Source of the DNA: Chthoniobacter flavus Ellin428
Lineage (GTDB): Bacteria; Verrucomicrobiota; Verrucomicrobiia; Chthoniobacterales; Chthoniobacteraceae
DNA: 64,000 nt
Reading direction: 5' to 3'
Assembly: GCF_000173075.1 (NCBI RefSeq)
Contig: NZ_ABVL01000002.1
Span: 124,001 to 188,000 of the forward strand
Shown here in pieces: positions 8,219 through 17,307 of the stretch (position 1 is the first letter of the stretch; each line of letters opens with the position of its first letter). The notes beneath the pieces are model-generated. The model was not told where the DNA came from. It did not search any database and worked only from the letters and a program-made list of their open reading frames with translations. A program made the translations under genes and the position numbers.

Positions 8219-9862
8219 GTGGCTATAACCGAGGAATCTCTTCGCCAGGGGCGCATTCTTCTCGTGGACGATGAGGTTCGCAGCCTCTGTCTGCTGGAAA
8301 GCGTGCTGGATCGCCTGCGATTCAAGCATCTGCGCAAGTTGACGGACCCGACACGGATTCTCGAGGAGTTCGAGGCGTTCCAGCCCGACCTGATCATTAC
8401 CGACATTGAGATGCCGGAGATGGACGGCATTCAGCTCGTCGAGCAGATCCGCAACTATCTGCCACGGGAAGCCTGCCTGCCCATCCTCGTGCTCACGGGA
8501 GCGCAGGATCCGCAGATCAAACGCCGCGCGCTCATCGCCGGGGCGACCGATATCCTCTTCAAGCCTTTCGATAGTTCCGAGATGCAGATGCGCGTGCGCA
8601 GCTTGTTGCAAACGCGCATGCAGTATCTCGAGATCGAAGCGCAGAATCGCGTGCTCGAGCAGAAAGTGACCGAGCGCACCGTCGAGTTGCAAAAGGCGCT
8701 CACGGAGTTGCAGACCAACCAGCGCCAGATGGTCCAGCAGGAACGCTTTCGCGCCTTCGGTGAAATGGCCGGCGGCGTCTGCCACGACTTCAACAACGCC
8801 CTCATGGCGATCATCGGTTACACCGAACTCCTGCTCCAGAATGCGGAACTGATCGATGATCGCGAACTACTTCGGGAATATCTCAAGACGATGAACATCG
8901 CCGGCCGCGACGCCTCTCACGTGGTTTCCCGGTTGCGCGATTTCTATCGTCCGCGTGAGGAAAACGATGTCTTCACCGCCGTGGACGTGAACGATCTCAT
9001 CGAGGAGATCGTCCCGTTGACCAAACCGAAATGGCACGGTCAAGCGCTCGAGAGCGGTCGGACCATTCGCGTGGATTTGGAACTGCAAAAACTGCCGCCC
9101 GTCCTGGGCAACAGCTCGGAATTGCGCGAGACCTTGATGAATCTCGTGTTCAACGCCGTGGACGCGATGCCCAAGGGTGGAACCATCACGCTGCGCACTG
9201 TTCCGCTGGAAGACGCGATCCGCATCGAAGTGGCGGATACCGGCACCGGCATGACTGAGGAAGTGCGCCAGCGCTGTCTCGAGCCGTTCTTTTCCACAAA
9301 GGGCGACGATGGCACCGGGTTGGGCCTGGCCATGTCCTTCGGTATCGTCCGCCGTCACGAAGGCACCATGGATATTGAGACTGTGCTCGGGGAGGGGACG
9401 ACATTTGTCATTACCCTGCCGTGCAATCATGCGCCGATCGTGGAGGAAGAAGAAGCCTGCCATGCCCTCGATCGCACGCTCCGCGTGCTCGTCGTGGACG
9501 ATGAACCAAACACGCGCGAAGTGGTCTCGGGTTATCTCCGCGGAGATGGCCACCGGGTCATGACCGCCTCCAATGGCAACGACGCGGTGCGGCATTTCAT
9601 GAGCGAAGATTTCGATATCGTCATCACAGATCACGGCATGCCTGGCATGAATGGACTGCAACTCGCCGAGATCGTGCACCGCATCAATCCCGCCAAGTCA
9701 GTAATCCTGTTGACTGGCTTTGCCTTCGGTCCTGAACAGCAACCCACGACCATCGATTGCGTGCTCAAGAAACCGTTGATCCGCGAGGAACTCCGTGCCG
9801 CTTTACGCAACGTCATGGAAGACCGGCACACTTCCGACCTCACGCTCCTTCCCGTCGCGTAA
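8219..9862 (+). CDS. Hybrid histidine kinase (REC-HisKA-HATPase-REC), soluble
   Basis: The 547-residue protein has no membrane segment. It starts with a receiver domain (Asp62 in IITDIEMPEMDG), followed by a coiled coil (about 135-175) and a dimerisation/phosphotransfer helix with His189 in CHDFNN. Next comes an ATP-binding domain with an N-box (NLVFNAVDAMPKGG) and G-boxes (DTGTGM, GTGLGLAMS). A C-terminal receiver domain (about 415-535) ends the protein. The N-terminal receiver suggests the kinase is itself controlled by phosphorylation, perhaps relaying with the receiver-only protein encoded 6 nt upstream. The start codon is GTG. It converges with the larger kinase gene at 9904. Confidence 0.92.
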   Translation: MAITEESLRQGRILLVDDEVRSLCLLESVLDRLRFKHLRKLTDPTRILEEFEAFQPDLIITDIEMPEMDGIQLVEQIRNYLPREACLPILVLTGAQDPQIKRRALIAGATDILFKPFDSSEMQMRVRSLLQTRMQYLEIEAQNRVLEQKVTERTVELQKALTELQTNQRQMVQQERFRAFGEMAGGVCHDFNNALMAIIGYTELLLQNAELIDDRELLREYLKTMNIAGRDASHVVSRLRDFYRPREENDVFTAVDVNDLIEEIVPLTKPKWHGQALESGRTIRVDLELQKLPPVLGNSSELRETLMNLVFNAVDAMPKGGTITLRTVPLEDAIRIEVADTGTGMTEEVRQRCLEPFFSTKGDDGTGLGLAMSFGIVRRHEGTMDIETVLGEGTTFVITLPCNHAPIVEEEEACHALDRTLRVLVVDDEPNTREVVSGYLRGDGHRVMTASNGNDAVRHFMSEDFDIVITDHGMPGMNGLQLAEIVHRINPAKSVILLTGFAFGPEQQPTTIDCVLKKPLIREELRAALRNVMEDRHTSDLTLLPVA

Positions 9863-9903
9863 CGGGACTCGAGAGCATTTTGAGAAAAAACGTCGCCTAA
9901 ACT

Positions 9904-12579
9904 CTAATTTCCCGGTCGCAGAAGATCGCGTAATGCAACCAGCAGCGAGGATGCGGTGTAAGGCTTGGGCAGGAAGAGTTTCACGCCGGCGCCGGCTGCT
10001 TCCGCTTCGGCGCCCTTGGTCGCGAGGCCGCTGGCGGCGATGATCTTGATATTCGGATCCAGCCGCGAAAGGGCGCGGATGGTCGCGACGCCGTCCATCA
10101 CGGGCATCATCATGTCGGTGATGACCGCGGCGATCTCGTTCATGTGCTGGGCGTACTTGGCTACGCCCTCCGCACCATCCACCGCGATGACCACCCGGTA
10201 GCCAAAGGCTTCCAACGTCTGGCTGGTGATGGAGCGGACCGAGGCCTCGTCGTCGATGACGAGAATGCACTCGCCCTGGCCGCGGGGAAAAACGTCACCA
10301 CCTTCGCTGTGATTCGCTTCCACGTCGTCGAGTTCCGCGGGGAGATGCACGCGGAATTTGGTGCCCTTCCCGGGGTGGCTCTCCACCGTCACAAATCCAT
10401 TGTGGCTGCGCACGATGGCAAGGGTGGTGGAAAGACCCAGCCCGGTGCCTTTACCGACTTCCTTGGTGGTGAAAAACGGCTCGAAGATTTTCTCGATCAC
10501 GTCGGGCGTCATGCCAGTGCCGCTGTCGGCGACTTCCAGCACCACATGCGGACCTGGCCGCGCTTCGGGATGCATCGCGGCGAAGTGGTCATCGATGCGT
10601 TGATTGCAAGCATTCAGCGTGAGGCGGCCGCCTTGTGGCATGGCGTCGCGCGCATTGACGCAAAGATTGAGCAGGACCTGGTGGAGTTGCGTGGGATCGC
10701 CAAGCAAACTCCAGGTGTCCTCCGCGGTGGTGATATCGACCGAGATGAATTTCGGGAAGGTATCGCGGGCAATGCGCTGGACCTCCTTGAGCAGTTGCAC
10801 CGGGCGAACCAGCGTGCGCTGCCCTTCGAGACCGCGGGCAAACGACAGCACCTGCTTCACCATATCCGCGCCGCGCCGCGCACTCACCGACACGGTTTCC
10901 AGCAACTCCAGGTCCTGCGGATCGGTCATCTTCAATCGGAAGAGATCCACGGCCATGATGATCGGCCCAAGGACGTTGTTGAGGTCGTGGGCGATGCCGC
11001 CGGCAAGGGTGCCGATGCTTTCCATGCGCTGCGCCCGGAGGAACTGCGACTCGAGCTTCTTCTTCGCCGTGATGTCGGTGTTGATCGAGAGGACGGATTT
11101 CGGATCGCCGAACTCGTCACGCACCAAGGTCCACCGCCCCTCGATCAGCACTTCCTTGTCGTCCCGGTTTTGCTGTTTGAGGTCTCCAGTCCAGGAACCA
11201 GTGCGCAACAGTTCGACCATGGCTTCGTCGAACGGCTCCGGCGTCGAATAGAGAATGTCCTGCACCCGGCGCCCGGTCACCTCGGCAGGAGTCCAGCCGA
11301 AGACGCGGCGGGCGCTCTTGTTCCAGTATTTGATCCGGCCCGCGAGGTCGTGGACGATGATCGCGTCCTGGGCGTGATCGAGCAGGGCGGCTTGCTCCTC
11401 GATCTTGCCTTGGGCGCGCTTCTGCTCGCGGAGGTCGGTGCAGACGATACTCGTGGTGATGATTCTGCCCGCACCGTCGAGAGCCGCGTTCACCCGCACG
11501 AAAAGCTGGATCGGCTTGTTGGACTTGCTCGCGAGATAGGCGTCGCCGGCCCAGGATCCCGATTGGGCGACGCTGGAAAAGATTTCATCGACGACTTGCT
11601 GATGCACGAAGAGCGCTCGCGGGCCACCCTCCACGGCATTCAATTCCTCCGGGGTGTAGCCGAGCAATTCCTCGAAGGCGCGGTTGTGATAAACCGAGAT
11701 GCTGGCGTCATCCAGGATGGCGATTGCATCGGTGGAAAAATCGACCGCCATCTTGATTCGGGTGAGTTCCTTCTCGGCAACCTTTCGTTCCGTGATGTCG
11801 AGGGCCTGGGCGATGCGCGCCTTGGTCGTGCCGTATTTGATCGGCTGGGTGACGACTTCGACGAAGAAAATGGTCCCGTCCTTTTTGCGATGCCGCCACG
11901 TTCCGCGGGTGAGGGGATCATCGTTCCGATGATTGCTTCGGCTCTCCCCCAGAAGGATCGCATCCTCCCCGGGGCGCAGGTCGAGGACGGAAAGGGCCAT
12001 GAACTCTTCCCGCGAATAGCCGTAGTGGGCAATGGCGGCTTCGTTGACCTGGAGAAAGCGCCAGGTCGTGCAATCGTAGACCCACATGGGGACAGGATTG
12101 CGCTCGAAGAGCACCCGGTAGCGCTCCTCCGACGCCCGCAGGGCTTCCTCCGCGAAATGCTTTTTCGCCTCGCTCAATTGCTGCCCCCGGCGTGCTTCGG
12201 ACTCCCGCAATTCCCGCTCCACGGCGGGAACGAGCCGCCGAAGGTTGTTCTTCGGCAGGTAATCGTTGGCTCCTTGCCGCAGGGATTCGACAGCCACGTC
12301 CTCACCGACCGCACCGGAAACAATGATGATGGGTGCATCGCAACCGCATTCCCGCAGGACACGGATCGCACTGGGAGCGTTAAAGTTGGGCAGGTTGTAA
12401 TCGCAGAAAACGATCTCCCATTCCCGGGAGCGCAGTGCGGCTCGCATGCCCTCTTCATCCACCACGCGCTTCCAATCAGGAGCAAACCCACCCCGGCTCA
12501 GGGCCTCGACCAAAAGCAAAGCGTCATCTTCCGAATCCTCCACCAGCAAGGCATACAAAGGCTGCGCTCTCCGGTTCAT
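9904..12579 (-). CDS. Hybrid histidine kinase (REC-PAS3-HisKA-HATPase-REC)
   Basis: The 891-residue cytosolic sensor kinase has an N-terminal receiver (Asp60 in FCDYNLP) and three PAS domains at about 150-265, 275-385 and 395-510. The phosphotransfer helix has His530 in AHDLNNVL, and the HATPase has NARDAMPQGG, DSGTGM and GTGLGLSTT motifs. The C-terminal receiver has VITDMMMPVMDG. No transmembrane segment is visible, so the signal is intracellular, probably a small molecule or redox state sensed by PAS. Its catalytic half is closely related to the kinase at 12883, transcribed divergently, which points to duplication. Confidence 0.93.
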   Translation of the reverse strand: MNRRAQPLYALLVEDSEDDALLLVEALSRGGFAPDWKRVVDEEGMRAALRSREWEIVFCDYNLPNFNAPSAIRVLRECGCDAPIIIVSGAVGEDVAVESLRQGANDYLPKNNLRRLVPAVERELRESEARRGQQLSEAKKHFAEEALRASEERYRVLFERNPVPMWVYDCTTWRFLQVNEAAIAHYGYSREEFMALSVLDLRPGEDAILLGESRSNHRNDDPLTRGTWRHRKKDGTIFFVEVVTQPIKYGTTKARIAQALDITERKVAEKELTRIKMAVDFSTDAIAILDDASISVYHNRAFEELLGYTPEELNAVEGGPRALFVHQQVVDEIFSSVAQSGSWAGDAYLASKSNKPIQLFVRVNAALDGAGRIITTSIVCTDLREQKRAQGKIEEQAALLDHAQDAIIVHDLAGRIKYWNKSARRVFGWTPAEVTGRRVQDILYSTPEPFDEAMVELLRTGSWTGDLKQQNRDDKEVLIEGRWTLVRDEFGDPKSVLSINTDITAKKKLESQFLRAQRMESIGTLAGGIAHDLNNVLGPIIMAVDLFRLKMTDPQDLELLETVSVSARRGADMVKQVLSFARGLEGQRTLVRPVQLLKEVQRIARDTFPKFISVDITTAEDTWSLLGDPTQLHQVLLNLCVNARDAMPQGGRLTLNACNQRIDDHFAAMHPEARPGPHVVLEVADSGTGMTPDVIEKIFEPFFTTKEVGKGTGLGLSTTLAIVRSHNGFVTVESHPGKGTKFRVHLPAELDDVEANHSEGGDVFPRGQGECILVIDDEASVRSITSQTLEAFGYRVVIAVDGAEGVAKYAQHMNEIAAVITDMMMPVMDGVATIRALSRLDPNIKIIAASGLATKGAEAEAAGAGVKLFLPKPYTASSLLVALRDLLRPGN

Positions 12580-12882
12580 GCCTGCTTACCGGGATGATCG
12601 AACAGCGCACCGACACGTTGCGAAGCCGAGGTTCTCATGGGAAATGCCGCGGCGACATGCTGAGCGGATTTCTCTACTTTGGCAACCGTAACAGTGTGAT
12701 TTTTACGTAATTTTTCCCGACTGTTTAGCGTAGAGAACGGTGTCGTATGGCGAGGCGTTAAAGGATTTGGTGGGGCTGAAAGCTGTCGTCTTTCGGCTAC
12801 GCAGAAATCAGTAAATTCCCCTTCGTAATATCCGTATTTTCCATAATAATCATATGTATCGCTTCCTGCTTTTCTCCTCTGT
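12580..12882. other. 303-bp divergent promoter region between paralogous kinases
   Basis: There is no coding frame of note. Both kinase genes start here in opposite directions. The centre is AT-rich and contains the palindrome TTACGTAA (12703-12710) flanked by T and A runs, which could serve as an operator shared by both genes. The stretch from about 12820 to 12860 is also AT-rich and probably contains the promoter of the plus-strand gene. Confidence 0.45.
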
Positions 12883-15633
12883 ATGCAATTTCCTTCTGTA
12901 GAAGACCCTGCAGTGCCTACCAATCGCAATCCCGCTAAAATTGCCCTCGCACTCGGACTGCGAATCTTGCCGGAGTCCTCCCGGGGCTGCGTTCTCTTTG
13001 TCGACGACGACACCATGCTTCGCGAAGTCGGTCTCTCGGTTCTACAGGAAGCGGGCTTCGAGGCCTTCGGCGTCGCTTCAGGTGAGGAGTGTCTCGCCGC
13101 GCTCCACCTCCGGTTGCCCGATCTGATCCTGCTCGATATCAACCTGCCCGACATCGACGGACGCGACCTCTGCCGGCAGTTGAAGGAAGATTCGCGGCTC
13201 GCGGGTATTCCCATCGTCCATCTCACGGGCGGTCGCATCTCCAGTGAGGAGCAGGCTGCCGGACTGGAAGCGGGTGCGGATGGCTATATCGTGCGCCCGC
13301 TCTCGAACCACGAACTCGTGGCTCGCGTGGACGCGATCCTGCGCGTGAAGCGCACCGAGGCGGAATTGCGGCGCGTGACCGCGGAGTTGCGCGCCTCCAC
13401 CCGCCGGTTGGAGCAGAGCGAGCAGCGTTACCGTTCTCTCTTCGAGCATAATCCCGACGCCGTCTATTCGCTGGATCGCGAGGGGCGTTTCCTTTCGTTC
13501 AACGCGGCGGGCGAAGCTTTGACGGGATATCCCACCGACGAACTTCTTCTGCTGCCGTATCACCGCGTGCTGGCCCCGGAGGACCATGCGCGGGCGGCGC
13601 GCGATTTTGCCCGGGTGCTCAATGGCGAGACGACTTGCTCGGAGCTGAGCCTCGCTCGGGGTGATGACAAGCGCTGCCGGGCGAAAATCACCAGCCTGCC
13701 CATCATCGTCGATGGGAAGATCGTGGGCGCCTTTTGCATTGCCCAGGACGTGACGCAGAAGCGCGAAAGCGAAGAGCGATTCCAGCAGTTGGCGGAGAAC
13801 GTGGACGATGCTTTCTGGATTCTCGATGTGGCCACGCAGCGTATGCTCTACACGAACCCGGCATTTCAGCGGCTTCAGGGCCGCGATGACGAACCGCTGA
13901 ATCCCGACCCACATACCTACCTGGAATCGATCCACCCGCAGGATCGCGCCCGGGTGATCCGCACTTTCCAGCAAATGCCTTATGCGGTGAATGCGGAATA
14001 TCGCATCGTGCAGCCGGACGGCACGGTCCGCTGGAACTGGGCGCGCACGTTCCCCATTCGCGATGGCCGCGGCGAAGTCTACCGCATCGCTGGCATTGCC
14101 CGCGATATTACCGAGCGGAAGGAAGCCGAGGACTTGATCGGCGAGCAGGCAGCGCTCCTCGATAATGCGCAGGAGGCCATCTACGTGCAGGGACTCGATG
14201 GCGTCATTAAATTTTGGAACCGGAGCGCCGAGCGGACCTACGGACGGCATGCGGCGGAGGTGATTGGCAGCCGTTTGCTCCCGCATGCCGCGCACGATTC
14301 CGACCGCCACAATACGGCCCGGCGGCAGGTGTTGGAGCAGGGGAAATGGATCGGCGAACTGGTCGAACAAATCGGGATCGGTCGCGAGATCACCGTGGAA
14401 GGCCACTGGACGCTGGTGCGCGACGCCGAGGGTGAACCGAAATCGATTCTCTGCATCAATACCGACATCACCGAGCGTCGGAAACTCGAGGCGCAATTTC
14501 TCCGCGCGCAGCGCATGGAAAGCATCGGCACGCTGGCCGGCGGCATCGCCCATGACCTCAATAACGTGCTCTCGCCGATCGTCATGTCTGTCGATCTGCT
14601 GAAGATGAAGACGGACGATCCCGCCTGTCTCGAAGTGCTCGAGACGGTCGAGACGAGTGCGCGGCGCGGTGCGGACATGGTGCAGCAAGTCCTTTCCTTC
14701 GCCCGCGGGGTGGAAGGACAGCGCATCATCGTGCAGCCCAAGCATCTCCTCAAGGAAGTGCAGAAGATCGTGGCCGATGCCTTTCCGAAGAATATCGAGC
14801 TCAAGCTCTCGCAGAAACCGGACCTCTGGAACGTGCTCGGCGATCCCACGCAGTTGCACCAGGTGCTGCTGAACCTGTGCGTGAATGCGCGCGATGCGAT
14901 GCCCGAAGGCGGCCGCATCACCATCGCCGCAGAAAACATGACCGTCGACGAGCCGTATGCCTCGATGCATCACGACGCCAAGGCCGGCCCGCACGTCATC
15001 ATTCAAGTGCAGGACAACGGCACGGGCATGCCGTCGGCGTTGATCGAGAAAATCTTCGATCCCTTCTTCACGACGAAAGAACTGGGGAAGGGGACCGGCC
15101 TCGGGCTCTCCACCTCACTGGCCATCGTCAAGAGCCACGGTGGCTTCATCCTCGTCAGTTCGGAGGTGGGCCGCGGTTCGACCTTCAAGATTCATTTGCC
15201 GGCTTATCAGGAGGAGTCGGAAGACCCGGTCGGCGTCAACCAGCCGGACCTGCCGCGCGGCAATGGCGAATTGATCATGGTCGTCGACGACGAATCCTCG
15301 ATTCGCACCGTGACGCAGCAGACGCTGGAGGCGTTTGGCTACCGCGTGGTGCTGGCCTCGGACGGTGTGGATGCCGTGGCCGTCTACGCCCAGCGCCAGA
15401 CGGAAATCGCCGCAGTCATTACCGACATGATGATGCCCATCATGGACGGACCGGCGACGATCCAGGTGCTCGTGAAGATCAATCCTCTGGTGAAGATCAT
15501 CGCTGCGAGCGGCCTCAGCGGCCAGGCCCAGGTCGCCAAGGGCGGCTGCCTCGGCGTGCGCGAATTCCTGCCCAAGCCCTACACGACCGAAGCCATGCTG
15601 CACACGCTGGCCACCGTGCTGGCGACGCCATAA
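12883..15633 (+). CDS. Hybrid histidine kinase (REC-PAS3-HisKA-HATPase-REC)
   Basis: The 916-residue soluble sensor kinase has an N-terminal receiver with Asp85 (LLDINLPDIDG), then three PAS domains at about 180-293, 300-412 and 420-530. The last two each end in a DIT-type motif followed by a charged linker. The phosphotransfer helix carries His557, the ATP-binding domain has NARDAMPEGG and GTGLGLSTS, and a C-terminal receiver has VITDMMMPIMDG. The architecture matches the divergently transcribed kinase at 9904, with near-identical kinase cores and much more different PAS segments. The two probably sense different cues and feed related outputs. Confidence 0.93.
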   Translation: MQFPSVEDPAVPTNRNPAKIALALGLRILPESSRGCVLFVDDDTMLREVGLSVLQEAGFEAFGVASGEECLAALHLRLPDLILLDINLPDIDGRDLCRQLKEDSRLAGIPIVHLTGGRISSEEQAAGLEAGADGYIVRPLSNHELVARVDAILRVKRTEAELRRVTAELRASTRRLEQSEQRYRSLFEHNPDAVYSLDREGRFLSFNAAGEALTGYPTDELLLLPYHRVLAPEDHARAARDFARVLNGETTCSELSLARGDDKRCRAKITSLPIIVDGKIVGAFCIAQDVTQKRESEERFQQLAENVDDAFWILDVATQRMLYTNPAFQRLQGRDDEPLNPDPHTYLESIHPQDRARVIRTFQQMPYAVNAEYRIVQPDGTVRWNWARTFPIRDGRGEVYRIAGIARDITERKEAEDLIGEQAALLDNAQEAIYVQGLDGVIKFWNRSAERTYGRHAAEVIGSRLLPHAAHDSDRHNTARRQVLEQGKWIGELVEQIGIGREITVEGHWTLVRDAEGEPKSILCINTDITERRKLEAQFLRAQRMESIGTLAGGIAHDLNNVLSPIVMSVDLLKMKTDDPACLEVLETVETSARRGADMVQQVLSFARGVEGQRIIVQPKHLLKEVQKIVADAFPKNIELKLSQKPDLWNVLGDPTQLHQVLLNLCVNARDAMPEGGRITIAAENMTVDEPYASMHHDAKAGPHVIIQVQDNGTGMPSALIEKIFDPFFTTKELGKGTGLGLSTSLAIVKSHGGFILVSSEVGRGSTFKIHLPAYQEESEDPVGVNQPDLPRGNGELIMVVDDESSIRTVTQQTLEAFGYRVVLASDGVDAVAVYAQRQTEIAAVITDMMMPIMDGPATIQVLVKINPLVKIIAASGLSGQAQVAKGGCLGVREFLPKPYTTEAMLHTLATVLATP

Positions 15634-15659
15634 CCGGTACACGGTCAACTCTTGTCGGA

Positions 15660-15703
15660 GGCGCACGCGTGATTTGCGCCTAAGCAAATTACGCGTGACC
15701 GCC
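15660..15703 (+). terminator. Long hairpin downstream of kinase gene
   Basis: CACGCGTGATTTGC (15664-15677) pairs with GCAAATTACGCGTG (15684-15697) through 14 positions including one G-T wobble, with a 6-nt loop. GGCG/CGCC extends the stem beyond a small bulge. It lies between the kinase stop and the next gene. No T-run follows, so it may be a terminator, a transcript-stabilising structure or a protein-binding palindrome. Confidence 0.5.
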
Positions 15704-15736
15704 TAGAGAGTGTTTGAAAGCTCTCCAGCCTCCTCC

Positions 15737-17215
15737 ATGACCGCCCCTACTGTTTCCCGTCGTCGTTTCCTCAAGCAAACCGCTGGCCTCGCGGCCGCTA
15801 CCGCCTTCGGCCCCAATCTGCTCCTGCGCGGTGCCGATTCAGCCAGCAAGCGGTTGAACATTGCCGTAATCGGCGCCAACGGAAAAGGCCAGGTTGACAC
15901 CGGCATGGTGTGCCTGGACCACAACATCGTGGCGCTGGTGGATATCGATTCCGAACGCCTCGAAGGTGCGACCAAGGCTTGGGCGAAGAAGTTTACCACC
16001 GCGGGATTGCCCGTGCCGCAAGCGCCCAAGGGTTATGCGGACTTCCGGAAGATGTTCGACGAGATGGCGAAGAACATCGATGCGGTGATCGTTTCGACGC
16101 CGGATCACACGCACTACCCGGCCGCGATGTGGGCGCTGAAGCATGGCAAGCCAGTCTGCGTGCAAAAACCGCTTTGCAATACGATCTGGGAAATTCGCGA
16201 TCTGCATCGCGCGGCCAAGGAAGCCGGCGTGTTGACGCAGATGGGCAACCAGGGGCGCACCATGGATGGCCAGCGCCTGGCCAAGGAATGGATCGACCAG
16301 GGCGCGATCGGCACGCTGAAGGAAATCCGCCTGTGGACGGATCGCCCGCTCTGGCCGCAAGGTCCGCTAACCAAGACGCACCCGGCCTGCCCACCCAATG
16401 TGAATTGGGACCTGTGGCTCTCCACGGAAGCCGACGAGCCCTATTTCGAATACGCGGTTCCGGAAAACGCCGCTGCCCAGACCAAGCTGGCCGCGGAGGA
16501 AGGCAAAAAGCGGAAGCGCAGCAGTGGGCCGCACCCGTGGAATTGGCGCGGCTGGTGGCAATACGGCTCGGGAGCGCTCGGCGACATGGGCTGCCACATC
16601 ATGGATGCGAGCTTCAGCATTCTCGGTCAGCAGATTCCCGTGAAGATCGAGGTGGAAAGCTCGCCGGTCACCTTGCTGAATGCGCCGGTCTGGACCCGGC
16701 TGAAATATCATTTCGCGCCGACGGATAAGCATCCGGCGCTCATCGTGAGCTGGCACGACGGCACGCTCGACGACGGTACGCCGAACAAACCGGAGCGCGA
16801 TCCGCGCCTGCCCAAGGAGGTCTTCGACAAGGCGCACAGCGGCATGATGTTCATCGGCACTGAGGGCATCGTTTTCGAGCCGGATGCCTACTGCAAGAAT
16901 CCGGTGATCTATTCCGAAGAGCGCTTCGCCGATGTAAAAAAGGAGATGGAGAGCGGGAAGATCAAGAAGACGGAGACGCGCAGTGCATTCCCGGAAAATC
17001 CGCAGGGTGAGTGGGCGCATTGCATCACCAGCGGCGGCACGCCGAGTTCGAACTTCGACTACGCCGCGCCGCTGGCGGAATTCGTTTCGCTGGGCAACCT
17101 CGCGATCCGTTCCGGCCAGGCCATCGAGTGGGACGCCAAGGCGGCGAAGGTGACGAACGTCGAAGCGGCCAACCGTTTCGTGAAGCGCGCGGCGTATCGC
17201 AAAGGCTGGGTGTGA
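15737..17215 (+). CDS. Tat-exported Gfo/Idh/MocA-family oxidoreductase
   Basis: The 492-residue protein begins with a twin-arginine signal (SRRRFLKQTAG, residues 7-17), so it is exported folded with its nucleotide cofactor. The Rossmann motif IGANGKG follows (45-51). The catalytic Lys144 lies in VQKP, where most family members have EKP. The C-terminal alpha/beta domain includes the typical GDMGCHIMD segment. Family members oxidise or reduce sugars, inositols or glycosides with NAD(P). I started at ATG 15737 rather than GTG 15710, because the signal then begins normally. A second exported member follows after a repeat-rich spacer. Confidence 0.9.
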   Translation: MTAPTVSRRRFLKQTAGLAAATAFGPNLLLRGADSASKRLNIAVIGANGKGQVDTGMVCLDHNIVALVDIDSERLEGATKAWAKKFTTAGLPVPQAPKGYADFRKMFDEMAKNIDAVIVSTPDHTHYPAAMWALKHGKPVCVQKPLCNTIWEIRDLHRAAKEAGVLTQMGNQGRTMDGQRLAKEWIDQGAIGTLKEIRLWTDRPLWPQGPLTKTHPACPPNVNWDLWLSTEADEPYFEYAVPENAAAQTKLAAEEGKKRKRSSGPHPWNWRGWWQYGSGALGDMGCHIMDASFSILGQQIPVKIEVESSPVTLLNAPVWTRLKYHFAPTDKHPALIVSWHDGTLDDGTPNKPERDPRLPKEVFDKAHSGMMFIGTEGIVFEPDAYCKNPVIYSEERFADVKKEMESGKIKKTETRSAFPENPQGEWAHCITSGGTPSSNFDYAAPLAEFVSLGNLAIRSGQAIEWDAKAAKVTNVEAANRFVKRAAYRKGWV

Positions 17216-17225
17216 AAACGTAGTG

Positions 17226-17300
17226 AGTGCTTAGTGCTTAGTGCTTAGTGCTTAATAGCTACACGCCTCACCCACCAACGATTACTAAGAACTAAGCACT
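17226..17300. repeat. 7-bp tandem repeat (AGTGCTT x4) with inverted copies
   Basis: Four perfect tandem copies of AGTGCTT occupy 17226-17253. After about 30 nt the reverse complement returns as AAGAACT and AAGCACT (17287-17300). The two arms can form a stem of about 17 bp with one mismatch. The inverted arm ends 7 nt before the ATG at 17308, so the structure would cover the ribosome-binding region of the next gene. It is one of four period-7 repeats of unrelated sequence in this window. Confidence 0.85.
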
Positions 17301-17307
17301 TCTCCCC

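Noticed and set aside
10144-12597. 817-codon frame antisense to the hybrid kinase
   Set aside because: The minus-strand kinase has every expected motif; the antisense product has none.
13078-15006. 642-codon frame antisense to the second hybrid kinase
   Set aside because: Same reason: a shadow of a well-supported kinase gene.
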